The notes under the pieces are model-generated. The model had not been told where the DNA came from. It saw only the letters and a program-made list of their open reading frames with translations, and ran no database searches. The translations under genes were made by a program, and so were the position numbers. A stretch of DNA of 64,000 nucleotides, taken from positions 53,371 to 117,370 of the forward strand of contig CALWUU010000022.1 in the NCBI GenBank assembly GCA_944384835.1. Direction: 5' to 3'. Below are positions 33,590 to 42,588 of this stretch, piece by piece. Every line of letters starts with the position of its first letter. Position 1 is the stretch's first letter. The DNA is from an uncultured Clostridia bacterium. GTDB lineage: Bacteria; Bacillota; Clostridia; Oscillospirales; Acutalibacteraceae.

Positions 33590-34144
33590 ATGAAAACAGA
33601 TGAAACAAAAACTATACTTCCTCTCATTGAACAATTACCTGACTTTTATCAGAACAGTACTGAAGTAACTGATTTACAAAATGTATTTACCAAGCAGATA
33701 AATTCTGCATGGATACAGCGTGAAGAATTTTTAAATCAATTAAACGTTCAGACTGCAACTTGGTCGTTACCCATATGGGAATATTTATATGGCATTGATA
33801 CTGATACAACCCGCAGTTTAGAATTTCGACGAGCTTGTATTTTATCAAAATTACGTGGAAATGGGACAGCAACATTAGAAATGATGAAAAATGTTACAAA
33901 GAGTTTTTGTAACAGCGATGTAGAAATTATTGAGTACAACGACGAGTTTCGTTTTGAAATTAGATTTGATGGAACGACATCAGCTATTGAAAATAAAGAT
34001 GGTTTTTTGAAAGCCATCAGAGAGTTAAAACCGGCTCATTTGCAAGAAACATTAATCGAAATGACTTCATTACCTACAAACCTTTACGTAGGAACAGCAA
34101 TCGGAAGTTACAAACAGGAGGTGATTTGTAATGTCAACATCTAA
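33590..34144 (+). CDS. DUF2313/YmfQ family tail protein (XkdU-like)
   Basis: 184 residues, corresponding to gpI-like baseplate-fibre connector proteins. 'LPDFYQNSTEVTDLQNVFTKQI', 'LPIWEYLYGIDTDTTRSLEFRRACILSKLRGNGTATLEMM' (residues 60-99) and 'PAHLQETL' follow the YmfQ pattern. The start at 33590 has GGGAGG upstream. It overlaps the fibre gene by 14 bases. Confidence 0.85.
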   Translation: MKTDETKTILPLIEQLPDFYQNSTEVTDLQNVFTKQINSAWIQREEFLNQLNVQTATWSLPIWEYLYGIDTDTTRSLEFRRACILSKLRGNGTATLEMMKNVTKSFCNSDVEIIEYNDEFRFEIRFDGTTSAIENKDGFLKAIRELKPAHLQETLIEMTSLPTNLYVGTAIGSYKQEVICNVNI

Positions 34145-35399
34145 ATGGACATCTGTTATTACAAATGCAGGAAAAAACTTATTGTCTTATATTTCGGAAC
34201 AGCATATTGTAATCACAAAAGCGCAATGCGGCGGTACAAGAACGGAAGGAAATTTGGAAGAGTTAACCGACATTCAAAATCCAAAAGATATGGTGCTTTA
34301 TCCACCGCAATCCATTGAAAACAATTTACAATTTCGTATAACACTCAGCAATCAAAATATTTCAACTGGTTTTTCATTATATCAAATTGGTATCTATGCA
34401 AAACTGGAAAAACAAGAGGACGATGTATTGTTTATGGTGATACAGGCAACTGAAAATCAGCCGGATATCATTCCTTCCAATCAAGAAAGTCCAAACTATG
34501 TCAATGATTATGTGGTACGTCTTATCGTAGCAAACACAGATCAAATTACGGTTCAAGTAACAGCAGATGCCTATGCAACAACAGGTTTCGTGTTAGATTT
34601 GAAAACAGAATTAAAATCTAATATTCAAAATTTACAAAATACGAAGTTAGATATTACAAAATTAAATGCTCCCAATGGAGCAGCTGGATTGGATGCCAGC
34701 GGTAAACTGCAACAGATGCCCACAGCGTCTGATGTTGGAGCTGTTCCCACAAGCAGAACAGTCAACAGCAAACCTTTAAGCTCTGATATTGTACTTAATG
34801 CAGCTGATATTAACGCCATTGATGCTTCCTTACTGGGACAGGCAAACGGTGTTGCTACTCTGAATTCCAGCAACAAATTAGTGCAAATGCCAACGTCGGC
34901 CGATGTTGGTGCAGTTCCTACAGATAGAACCATTAATGGAATTGAATTATCCAGTAATATTACATTGAGCACGAAAGAAATAGGTGAAAAAAATATTTGT
35001 TTAGCATCTTATCGTATAGGAGATTTGATGTTTACAACAATAGAGGGAAATCCAGGAAATGATATTGGCGGCACATGGGCAGCGTGGGGGCAAGGTAGAA
35101 CACCTGTCGGTGTAAATACCGCAGATACTTACTTTAATACAGTAGAAAAAACAGGCGGAGAAAAGACGCATAAATTAACAGTTAATGAACTGCCATCTGA
35201 TATCGGAAATTTCAATACGATGCTATGGCAGGATGAACCAACGACTGGCGCATTTAAGCTAGAGCGCCATAACACTAATACGAGTAGCAACCCCGGAACC
35301 GATTTCGGTGGGGCGACGATTAGGTTGGAAGGAGGCGGACAAGCTCATAATAACCTACAACCATACATCACCTGTTATATATGGAAAAGAACAGCATAA
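34131..35399 (+). CDS. Tail fibre / receptor-binding protein
   Basis: 422 residues; probably decides the target. The N-terminal about 150 residues are a phage tail-collar/attachment domain ('KWTSVITNAGKNLLSYISEQ'). The middle has two copies of about 55 residues sharing 'QMPTxxDVGAVPTxRTxN' and 'LSSxIxL' (about residues 198-280). The C-terminus is a collar-like head: 'GGTWAAWGQGRTPVGVN', 'GGEKTHKLTVNELPSDIG', 'GGGQAHNNLQPYITCYIWKR'. GGAGGTG precedes the ATG. No fibre-assembly chaperone gene of the Tfa type follows. Confidence 0.82.
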   Translation: MSTSKWTSVITNAGKNLLSYISEQHIVITKAQCGGTRTEGNLEELTDIQNPKDMVLYPPQSIENNLQFRITLSNQNISTGFSLYQIGIYAKLEKQEDDVLFMVIQATENQPDIIPSNQESPNYVNDYVVRLIVANTDQITVQVTADAYATTGFVLDLKTELKSNIQNLQNTKLDITKLNAPNGAAGLDASGKLQQMPTASDVGAVPTSRTVNSKPLSSDIVLNAADINAIDASLLGQANGVATLNSSNKLVQMPTSADVGAVPTDRTINGIELSSNITLSTKEIGEKNICLASYRIGDLMFTTIEGNPGNDIGGTWAAWGQGRTPVGVNTADTYFNTVEKTGGEKTHKLTVNELPSDIGNFNTMLWQDEPTTGAFKLERHNTNTSSNPGTDFGGATIRLEGGGQAHNNLQPYITCYIWKRTA

Positions 35400-35412
35400 A
35401 GGAGGAAAGAAA

Positions 35413-35823
35413 ATGGCACTGGAAAAGAAATTAACTAATGAAAAAGGAATCGAGACAAATTACCACAGAATAGAAAGCATTTCAATGGTAGAAGGAATTA
35501 AGGTAATCGTAAAAAGTTATACAGATGAAAGCTACCGTTTGAAAGAAAAAGAAAATGAAGCTTTGATAGAAAAGCAAGAAGCAATCAAAAAAGAATTGCA
35601 GGTCGAAATGGAGAAAACAGGAGAAGAATATAGTAAAGAGAAAGTGATTGCGCTGACAGAGGAAAATAATTCAATTGGCTTTCCAACAGAGATAGATTTA
35701 GCAGTATTTATCCATGAATTTCAGTATCCTCTCGACAAAGAAACATCCATTAGCTATGAAGCTATGTACGAAAAGTTAAAACAAGAATCCATATTCCTAA
35801 ATGCAAAAGATCTACTTGCATGA
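35413..35823 (+). CDS. Small phage-tail-associated protein of unknown function
   Basis: 136 residues, soluble. It opens 'MALEKKLTNEKGIETNYHRIESI', followed by a beta-strand-rich segment and a long charged helix ('EALIEKQEAIKKELQVEMEK'). Proteins with this opening are often encoded just behind tail fibres in Firmicute phages, but the function is unknown. A fibre trimerisation or chaperone role is possible. AAAGGAGG precedes the ATG; it is the last gene before the element terminator. Confidence 0.6.
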   Translation: MALEKKLTNEKGIETNYHRIESISMVEGIKVIVKSYTDESYRLKEKENEALIEKQEAIKKELQVEMEKTGEEYSKEKVIALTEENNSIGFPTEIDLAVFIHEFQYPLDKETSISYEAMYEKLKQESIFLNAKDLLA

Positions 35824-35849
35824 AAAAATAGAAAAAGAAGATAAATAAA

Positions 35850-35882
35850 AAATAGCAGTGAGAAAATCTCACTGCTATTTTT
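35850..35882 (+). terminator. Terminator closing the tail operon
   Basis: AAATAGCAGTGAGA and TCTCACTGCTATTT pair perfectly around AAA, followed by TT. It directly follows the last tail gene where a lysis cassette would be expected. Confidence 0.9.
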
Positions 35883-35960
35883 GTGGGGAAAGAAAAGTCT
35901 ACTTGTAACAATATAGTTCCTATGGTATGATAATTACAAAGAATGGAAGTGATTACACCT

Positions 35961-36416
35961 ATGCTATATTGTTCCAAATGCCATACCTTATATGAAAACG
36001 GGACAACTTGTTCTAATTGCAATGAACCGCTTACAGAGCCAAAGTCAGGAAATTTAGTTTTGCTCACCGCTGCCATGTATGCTGAATCCAATGAGATTTT
36101 AGACGCATTTCGTGCCAGAGGAATTTATATTGACAGAAACCCCACCATTGAAGAGGGCGTTTTTGAATTGTTTGTTCAGTATGCAGATTGGGAAAAAGCC
36201 AATGAAACCCTGCATATTGTATTGGAAGATTTAAAAAAGCGCGCTCCTTTTAATGTGGAAGAAACTACTGATCAAGACAAAGAAAAAAAGGAATTAAGCA
36301 AAGGGAAAAAGTGGGCGCTGCGCATTATCGGAGCGATTGCATTTGGATTGGCCATTTGGGGAGTAATAGCGCTGACAGACCTTGTAATAGCGTTTGTAAA
36401 AGGTTGGTTTGCTTGA
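35961..36416 (+). CDS. Zinc-ribbon, DUF2007-like membrane protein
   Basis: 151 residues. The N-terminal zinc ribbon is 'YCSKCHTLYENGTTCSNCNEPL' (two CxxC pairs, residues 3-24). The middle 'LLTAAMYAESNEILDAFRARGIYI' to 'FVQYADWEKANETL' resembles the DUF2007 'putative signal transducing' fold. There is a charged linker, then one C-terminal membrane segment ('ALRIIGAIAFGLAIWGVIAL'). GGAAGTGA precedes 35961; the ATG at 35943 lacks a site. The function is unknown. Confidence 0.72.
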   Translation: MLYCSKCHTLYENGTTCSNCNEPLTEPKSGNLVLLTAAMYAESNEILDAFRARGIYIDRNPTIEEGVFELFVQYADWEKANETLHIVLEDLKKRAPFNVEETTDQDKEKKELSKGKKWALRIIGAIAFGLAIWGVIALTDLVIAFVKGWFA

Positions 36417-36440
36417 ATATCATTTGGGAGGACAAAAGTG

Positions 36441-37715
36441 ATGAAAAAATTAAATTTGGATACTGCCTGCATTCATGCGGGTTATGAACCGAAAAACGGT
36501 GAACCTAGAGTATTGCCAATTGCACAGAGCACTACATATACTTATGATAGCGCAGAAACCATGGGAAAATTATTTGACTTGGAAGCAGATGGATTTTTCT
36601 ATACACGTTTAGCCAATCCCACTTTGGATGCCGTGGAGAAAAAAATTGCCGCTTTAGAAGGCGGCGTAGGAGCAATGATTACTTCATCAGGACAAGCTGC
36701 CTCTACGATTGCGGTTTTAAATATTTGTCATGCAGGCGATCACATGGTTTGCTGCAGTGCGATTTATGGCGGCACATTTAATTTATTTTATAAAACCTTA
36801 AAAGAATTGGGTATTGATGTAACTTTTCTACAGCCAGATGCTGCTGCAGACCAAATTAACGCAGCTTTTCGCGATAATACCAGATGTGTGTTTGTGGAAA
36901 CATTATCCAATCCGTCATTGGTTGTAACAGATATTGAACTATACGCAGATTGTGCCCATGCGCATCAAGTGCCTTTAATTGTAGATAATACATTTCCTAC
37001 TCCTATCAACTGCCGTCCGTTTGAATTCGGCGCGGATATTGTAGTACATTCCACTTCCAAATATATGGACGGACATGCAGTACAGGTTGGCGGCGCAATT
37101 GTAGACAGCGGAAACTTTAACTGGAATAACGGTAAATTTCCTGAATTTACTGAGCCGGACGAATCTTACCATGGTGTAGTATATGCGGAACGTTTTGGCA
37201 ATGCTGCGTATATTGTAAAGGCACGCACCCATTTAATGCGTGACCTTGGTGCACAAGCGGCGCCGCAAAATGCATTTTTATTAAATTTAGGTTTGGAAAC
37301 ATTGGCATTACGTATGGAACGTCATTGCTCCAATGCACAAACCGTTGCTGAATTTTTAGAACGTCATCCGAAAGTGGAATGGATTCATTATCCCGGCTTA
37401 AAAAGCAACCCTTATTACGAACTTGCACAAAAATATATGCCAAACGGTACCTGCGGCGTTATTTCGTTTGGCGTAAAAGGCGGAAGAGAAGAAGCTGCCA
37501 AATTTATGGAGGGTCTTAAATTGGCCTCTATCGTGATTCATGTTGCTGATCTGCGTACATGCGTATTGCATCCTGCCAGTACCACGCATCGTCAATTGTC
37601 TGATACTCAGCTGGAAGAAGCGGGCGTAAAAGCAAATATGATTCGTTTATCCATCGGCATTGAAAATCCGCAAGATATTTTGGATGACTTGTCTCAGGCT
37701 TTAGAGCAATTATAA
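36441..37715 (+). CDS. O-acetylhomoserine sulfhydrylase / Cys-Met metabolism PLP enzyme
   Basis: PLP-dependent enzyme of methionine/cysteine metabolism, most like MetY (O-acetylhomoserine aminocarboxypropyltransferase). It has 'LDTACIHAGYEP', 'YTRLANPTLDAVEKKIAALEGG', 'SSGQAASTIAVLNI', the PLP lysine in 'VHSTSKYMDGH' and C-terminal 'THRQLSDTQLEEAGVKANMIRLSIGIE' (residues 383-409). It is 424 aa. The ATG at 36441 follows GGGAGG. Cystathionine gamma-synthase/lyase activity cannot be excluded from sequence alone. There is no SAM riboswitch or T-box in front. Confidence 0.9.
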   Translation: MKKLNLDTACIHAGYEPKNGEPRVLPIAQSTTYTYDSAETMGKLFDLEADGFFYTRLANPTLDAVEKKIAALEGGVGAMITSSGQAASTIAVLNICHAGDHMVCCSAIYGGTFNLFYKTLKELGIDVTFLQPDAAADQINAAFRDNTRCVFVETLSNPSLVVTDIELYADCAHAHQVPLIVDNTFPTPINCRPFEFGADIVVHSTSKYMDGHAVQVGGAIVDSGNFNWNNGKFPEFTEPDESYHGVVYAERFGNAAYIVKARTHLMRDLGAQAAPQNAFLLNLGLETLALRMERHCSNAQTVAEFLERHPKVEWIHYPGLKSNPYYELAQKYMPNGTCGVISFGVKGGREEAAKFMEGLKLASIVIHVADLRTCVLHPASTTHRQLSDTQLEEAGVKANMIRLSIGIENPQDILDDLSQALEQL

Positions 37716-37736
37716 ACAAAATGATATGACTGAAAT

Positions 37737-37770
37737 AAAGAGCGTTATTGAACGCTCTTTATTTGTTTTT
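37737..37770 (+). terminator. Terminator after the MetY-type gene
   Basis: AAAGAGCGTT and AACGCTCTTT pair around ATTG, followed by ATTTGTTTTT. Confidence 0.85.
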
Positions 37771-37944
37771 ACACAAAATTTGGTTAAAATAATGATATAA
37801 CCAATGATCATGATTGAAAATATTCTGGAAATTCATTGTATATTTATAAGTTTTCATTGGAATTTTCTTTCATACCTGTTTGCAATGTGTTATAATATAT
37901 TAATTCTAATATATTAAACTATCAAAAATTGGAGTTGAGTATTC

Positions 37945-39222
37945 ATGAGTGAAATCAACCAGCGTGTTGTATGTAACGGTGTAGATTTTCAAAGCATTCA
38001 AAATACAAATTTCAAAACAATGAGAATCTCCGTTCATTTTATGTTACCTATAGATAAAAATCATATTTCCGCTAATGCTGTTTTGCCTGCATTATTGTGC
38101 CGCGCAAGTAAACAGTATCCTGATTATACAAAACTAAGCCAGCGTCTGTCCGAATTATATGGCGCCAGTCTCAATGCAGAAGTACAAAAACTGGGGGATA
38201 CTCAATTATTGAGTATTTCTACTGTAGGCTTGGCAGACCAATTTACATTAAACGGAGAATCCGTTTCAAAAGAGCTGGCAGAATTGCTTTGCAGCATTAT
38301 TTTTGATCCTCCGTTTGAAAACGGTGCTTTCCGTGAGGAAGATTTCAACCAAGAAGTACGCCAAACAATTGAATTGATTGATTCAGAATTTAATGATAAA
38401 AGAATTTATGCAAAACATCGCTGTGAAGAAATTATGTGCGATAAAGAGCCATACGGCATTCCACGCTTTGGCTCTAAAGAGGCGGTTCGCGCATTAAAAC
38501 CCAATGATTTAAAAGAAGCATGGTCTTATTTGATTGCTCATGCCCGCATTCGTATTATGGCGCTGGGTAACTGCAATCCTGACTTGGTATTCCAAGGTTT
38601 CCAAACAGCATTTGAAAAAGTAGACCGCAGCCAAGTAGTTACTTGTTCTTCTGACATCATTACAGATGTAAAAGAAATAAAAGATGTCAGCGAACCAATG
38701 GAAGTAGCGCAGTCCAAATTGGTTATGGGTTTCCGTACACAAATTGCCGCACCGCAAAAAGAGATTACAGCTGCAAAATTAATGACTGCAATGTTCGGTG
38801 GTACGCCGCATTCTAAGCTATTTTTAAATGTACGTGAAAAGATGAGCCTTTGTTATTATTGTGCCGCCAGATATAACAGCAGTAAGGGTATTATGACTGT
38901 GGAAAGCGGCGTAGAGACCCAAAATATTGAAGCTGCAAAAAACGAAATTTTAAAGCAGCTGGAAGAAATGAAACAAGGTCATTTTACGGAGGAAGAACTC
39001 CAGTCAGCAAAATTGAGCGTATGCAACAGTTACCGAACCATAGGCGACTACTTAGGCAGCACCGAAAGCTGGTATATCTCACAGATTTTTATGCCGGATA
39101 TGCAAACTCCGGAGCAAGCTGCGAAAGAAATCAGTAAAGTAACTCGTGAAGAAATTATTTCAGCGGCACAAAAAGTAACGCTGGATACCATTTATCGTTT
39201 GGTTGGAACTGAAGAGGAGTGA
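37945..39222 (+). CDS. ymfF: M16 family peptidase-like protein YmfF (no zinc motif)
   Basis: 425 residues with the two-lobed M16 (pitrilysin-like) fold: 'MRISVHFMLPIDKNHISANAVLPALL', then 'LSQRLSELYGASLNAEVQKLGD', and the second half with 'GGTPHSKLFLNVREKMSLCYYCAARY'. The HxxEH zinc motif is missing, as in YmfF (YfmF), the inactive partner of YmfH linked to EF-P 5-aminopentanol modification in Bacillus. GGAG is 10 bases before the ATG. ymfH follows by four bases. Confidence 0.88.
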   Translation: MSEINQRVVCNGVDFQSIQNTNFKTMRISVHFMLPIDKNHISANAVLPALLCRASKQYPDYTKLSQRLSELYGASLNAEVQKLGDTQLLSISTVGLADQFTLNGESVSKELAELLCSIIFDPPFENGAFREEDFNQEVRQTIELIDSEFNDKRIYAKHRCEEIMCDKEPYGIPRFGSKEAVRALKPNDLKEAWSYLIAHARIRIMALGNCNPDLVFQGFQTAFEKVDRSQVVTCSSDIITDVKEIKDVSEPMEVAQSKLVMGFRTQIAAPQKEITAAKLMTAMFGGTPHSKLFLNVREKMSLCYYCAARYNSSKGIMTVESGVETQNIEAAKNEILKQLEEMKQGHFTEEELQSAKLSVCNSYRTIGDYLGSTESWYISQIFMPDMQTPEQAAKEISKVTREEIISAAQKVTLDTIYRLVGTEEE

Positions 39223-39226
39223 TATT

Positions 39227-40528
39227 ATGTCTTTACAAACCATTACAGGAAAACGTGTCGGAGACACTTATTATAAATTAGAGCACCCGTCCGGATTAAC
39301 TGTTTTTATCTATCCGAAAGAAAACAGCAATTCTACGTATGCGGTATTCGGAACAAAATACGGTTCTGTTGACAATCAATTCCGCCGTTCTGACGAAGAT
39401 ACCGTGCATACAGTTCCGGAAGGCATTGCGCACTTTTTGGAGCACAAATTATTTGAAAGTGAAGACGGAGACGCTTTTGCGCGTTATTCCAAAACAGGTG
39501 CTTCTGCCAATGCATATACTTCTTTTGACATGACATGCTATTTATTTTCTTCTACAGAAAATGTAGAAGCTTCCTTGGAAATTTTATTGGATTTTGTTCA
39601 GTCTCCCTATTTTACTGAACAAACCGTACAAAAAGAGCAGGGAATTATCGGACAGGAAATTCGTATGTATGATGATGATCCTCAATGGCGCGTCATGTTT
39701 AATTTACTGGGCGCTTTATACCATACCCATCCGGTCAAAATTGATATTGCAGGAACCGTTGAAAGTATTTCTCATATTACCCCTGAGTTGCTGTATCAAT
39801 GCTATCATACCTTTTATGATCTGCATAACATGGCGTTGTGCGTAGCAGGAAACATTGATAAAGAAACCGTGTTAAGGCTGGTTGATAGATATTGCAAACC
39901 AGCTGAACCATTTGCCGTAGACCGTGTGTTTGAGGAAGAACCCCGCAGCATTGTAAAGAACAAAGTGACACAGGCATTGTCAGTTGCAACCCCTTTATTC
40001 CAATTTGGATTTAAAGAAGAGGCAGGTAAAAACAGAAAAACTGTAAAAGAATTGGCTGCTGTGGAACTGTTATTGGAAATTTTAGCATCTGAAGGTTCTC
40101 CTTTGTTCCGTGAACTGCAGCAATCCAACTTAATTAATGAATCTTCCTTCAGCTATGAGTTTTTTGAAGGTCCCGGCTATGCAAGCGTTATTTTTGCCGG
40201 GGAATCAAAAAATCCTGATAAAGTTGCGCAAAGCATTGTAAAAGAAGTAAATCGCTTAAGAAATGAAGGAATTCCGAAGGAAGATTTTGAAAGAGCGAAG
40301 AAAGCAATCTACGGACGAAATGTTGCTGCTTTAAACAGTCCTGAGACAATCGCTAACTGTATTATCGCTCTGTCTTTTTCAAATCGCGAATTATTTGAGT
40401 ATATTGATGCATTGGCAGAAATCACGCTGGAAGAGGTAACTGCAAGTTTACAAACACATATGCTGGAAAAATATGCAGCTTTATCCGTTGTGGAGCCAAT
40501 TATCCCTATGGAGGAATCAAAGCAATGA
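39227..40528 (+). CDS. ymfH: M16 family zinc peptidase YmfH
   Basis: 433 residues with the M16 inverted zinc motif in 'EGIAHFLEHKLFESEDGDAF' (HxxEH), 'TSFDMTCYLFSS' and 'EQGIIGQEIRMYDDDPQWR' with the downstream Glu. The C-terminal half has 'SPLFRELQQSNLINESSFSYE'. It is thought to form a heterodimer with YmfF. The start at 39227 (GAGGAGTGATATT upstream) is chosen over the in-frame codon at 39203. Its end overlaps lgt (ATGA). Confidence 0.9.
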   Translation: MSLQTITGKRVGDTYYKLEHPSGLTVFIYPKENSNSTYAVFGTKYGSVDNQFRRSDEDTVHTVPEGIAHFLEHKLFESEDGDAFARYSKTGASANAYTSFDMTCYLFSSTENVEASLEILLDFVQSPYFTEQTVQKEQGIIGQEIRMYDDDPQWRVMFNLLGALYHTHPVKIDIAGTVESISHITPELLYQCYHTFYDLHNMALCVAGNIDKETVLRLVDRYCKPAEPFAVDRVFEEEPRSIVKNKVTQALSVATPLFQFGFKEEAGKNRKTVKELAAVELLLEILASEGSPLFRELQQSNLINESSFSYEFFEGPGYASVIFAGESKNPDKVAQSIVKEVNRLRNEGIPKEDFERAKKAIYGRNVAALNSPETIANCIIALSFSNRELFEYIDALAEITLEEVTASLQTHMLEKYAALSVVEPIIPMEESKQ

Positions 40529-41712
40529 GTCATGTTGAATTTCCTGGTTTGGGTTGGAGTTTTGACATCAACTCAACTGCCTTTTCAATTGGATCCTTTG
40601 AAGTAAAATGGTATGGATTGCTCATTGCAATCGGTTTTTTATTGGCAGTCATCTATGCAATGTTCATGTGCAAAAAAATGAATATTAATCGCAGCAGACT
40701 GTTGGATACCATTATTGTCGGATTAATTGCCGGTGTTATCGGCGCGCGTTTATATTACGTTATATTCTATCCGGGTGATAAATTTATTAAAGACCCAATC
40801 AGCATTTTCTATATTCATGAAGGCGGATTGGGCATATACGGCGGTATCATAGGTGCAATATTGGTTGGCGGTTTATTTGCTAAATTCCGAAAACAAAATG
40901 TATTTGCAATTTTGGACATAGGTGTTCTCGGCTTTTTGATTGGACAAGCAATCGGACGTTGGGGAAACTTTATCAATCAAGAAGCATTCGGAGGCCCCAC
41001 TTCTTTACCTTGGGGAATGGTAAGCGAAAACACGCTGGCAGTATCGCCGGATTCCCCTGTGCATCCTTGTTTTTTCTACGAATCTATGTGGTGTGTGCTG
41101 GGATTTATTTTACTTCATATTTTTACTACAAAATTTCGTCAATACGACGGTCAAACCTTTTTATTATATTTAATCTGGTACGGAACCGGCAGATTCTTTA
41201 TTGAAGCCCTTAGAACTGACAGCTTGTATGTCCCATATCTTCCAATCAAAGTTTCTCAGCTGGTAGCTGTCGTAACGGTTTTGGCAGGTGTTATTTTGTT
41301 GATTGTATTCCGTAATCGCAGAATTCTGGCAGGATGTGGTCTAAAACAAGTCGTGGCTATGAATGTGGAACGGGTTGCGGCAATGAATCCTCTTGCTAAA
41401 TTTGAAGGCTCAGAGAAAAAGAACAAACATGAAAAAGAAAAACATCATAAAGAACACAAAGATTCTCATGATGCAAAAAAAGAGCATACTTCTAAAACGG
41501 TAAAAGAGGAGTCTCCTATACAGCAGGAACCTTCTTCTGTTCCAGTAGACATACAGGAGAATACTTCTGCTGCTGAAAATGCAGACGGAGAAATTGAAGT
41601 GGATAACCAAGTGATTCACGATATTATTGACGGTAAACCTACTGAGGCAACAGCCAAACAAGCAGATGATAAAGACAATAAAGGAGCAAATCAAAATGGC
41701 GGCAATCATTAA
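40525..41712 (+). CDS. lgt: Prolipoprotein diacylglyceryl transferase with a long charged tail
   Basis: Membrane enzyme transferring diacylglycerol from phosphatidylglycerol to the lipobox cysteine; it should process the lipoproteins at 6619 and 14853. About seven membrane segments; signatures are '[14 protein letters not shown]', '[11 protein letters not shown]', '[13 protein letters not shown]', '[18 protein letters not shown]' and '[11 protein letters not shown]'. The catalytic fold ends near residue 275. A further about 120 residues are hydrophilic, first His/Lys-rich ('[18 protein letters not shown]'), then Glu/Asp/Gln-rich. Most Lgt proteins are 260-300 aa, so the tail is unusual. The end overlaps folD. 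Confidence 0.95.
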   Translation: MSHVEFPGLGWSFDINSTAFSIGSFEVKWYGLLIAIGFLLAVIYAMFMCKKMNINRSRLLDTIIVGLIAGVIGARLYYVIFYPGDKFIKDPISIFYIHEGGLGIYGGIIGAILVGGLFAKFRKQNVFAILDIGVLGFLIGQAIGRWGNFINQEAFGGPTSLPWGMVSENTLAVSPDSPVHPCFFYESMWCVLGFILLHIFTTKFRQYDGQTFLLYLIWYGTGRFFIEALRTDSLYVPYLPIKVSQLVAVVTVLAGVILLIVFRNRRILAGCGLKQVVAMNVERVAAMNPLAKFEGSEKKNKHEKEKHHKEHKDSHDAKKEHTSKTVKEESPIQQEPSSVPVDIQENTSAAENADGEIEVDNQVIHDIIDGKPTEATAKQADDKDNKGANQNGGNH

Positions 41713-42553
41713 TGGAAAAGAAGTATCTGCAAAAGTAAAAGAACAAGTTGCAGAAGAAGTAAAACAATTAAAAGAAAAGGGAATTACGCCCGGGCTGGCA
41801 GTTGTGATTGTTGGTGAAGATCCTGCTTCCAAAACATATGTTAAAAATAAAAAGCTGGCTTGCCAGGCGGTTGGTATTCATTCCGAAGAATATGCCTTGC
41901 CTGCAGAAACAACTCAAGAAGAACTGCTGGCTTTGGTACATAAACTAAATGAAAAACAAGATATAGACGGTATTTTGGTGCAGTCTCCTTTGCCAAACGG
42001 TCTGGATGAACAATTGGTCATTGAAAACATCAATCCTGCAAAAGATGTGGATGCGTTTCATCCTGTAAATGTAGGCCGTATTATGATTGGAGACTATAGC
42101 TTTTTGCCATGCACGCCTGCAGGCGTAATTGAGTTGATTCATTCCACAGGCGTTTCTATCAAGGGAAAACGTTGTGTAGTAATCGGCAGAAGCAATATTG
42201 TTGGCAAACCAATGTCTATGCTGCTTTTGCATGAACACGGCACTGTTACCATATGCCACAGCCGCACTGAAAATTTGGCAGAAGTTTGCAGTCAAGCGGA
42301 TATTTTAGTAGCCGCAGTAGGAAAAGCAAAATTTGTGACAGCTGATATGGTAAAGGACGGAGCTGTTGTCATCGACGTTGGCATGAACCGCGATGAAAAC
42401 GGAAAATTATGCGGTGACGTTGATTTTGATGCAGTAGAGAAAAAGGCATCTTTTATTACACCTGTTCCAGGTGGAGTTGGTCCTATGACCATTGCAATGT
42501 TACTGAAAAATACAGTGACCGCTGCAAAACAAAGAGCGGGCATCATTGAGTAA
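41696..42553 (+). CDS. folD: Methylenetetrahydrofolate dehydrogenase / methenyl-THF cyclohydrolase
   Basis: Bifunctional one-carbon enzyme producing 10-formyl-THF for purines and fMet. '[23 protein letters not shown]' (catalytic Lys; residues 30-52), '[15 protein letters not shown]', '[11 protein letters not shown]', '[17 protein letters not shown]' and '[17 protein letters not shown]' are diagnostic. It is 285 aa. The ATG at 41696, with AAGGAG upstream, lies inside the end of lgt (17-base overlap). Confidence 0.96.
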   Translation: MAAIINGKEVSAKVKEQVAEEVKQLKEKGITPGLAVVIVGEDPASKTYVKNKKLACQAVGIHSEEYALPAETTQEELLALVHKLNEKQDIDGILVQSPLPNGLDEQLVIENINPAKDVDAFHPVNVGRIMIGDYSFLPCTPAGVIELIHSTGVSIKGKRCVVIGRSNIVGKPMSMLLLHEHGTVTICHSRTENLAEVCSQADILVAAVGKAKFVTADMVKDGAVVIDVGMNRDENGKLCGDVDFDAVEKKASFITPVPGGVGPMTIAMLLKNTVTAAKQRAGIIE

Positions 42554-42588
42554 TATTGTAATATTCTAAATGCAATGGGGTATGATAT

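Larger units (their letters stand above)
24347..35882 (+). mobile_element. Contractile-tail-only element (R-type tailocin / PBSX-tail-like), putatively SOS-regulated
   Basis: A regulator gene and fourteen tail-type genes all on the plus strand, in the same order as the PBSX xkdI/J-to-fibre tail block. Sheath and tube show a contractile (myovirus) tail. No terminase, portal, capsid, head-tail connector other than the terminator-type protein, replication, integrase, holin or endolysin gene is present. Both flanks are core genes (dpaB; the zinc-ribbon protein and metY-type gene), so it is a stable chromosomal insertion. Two LexA-type boxes precede the tail genes. A phage remnant is the alternative, but all tail frames are intact and tightly packed, which argues for selection. 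Confidence 0.8.

Noticed and set aside
24347..35882. A complete prophage
   Set aside because: No integrase, terminase, portal, capsid, replication or lysis genes are seen; only the tail module is present.
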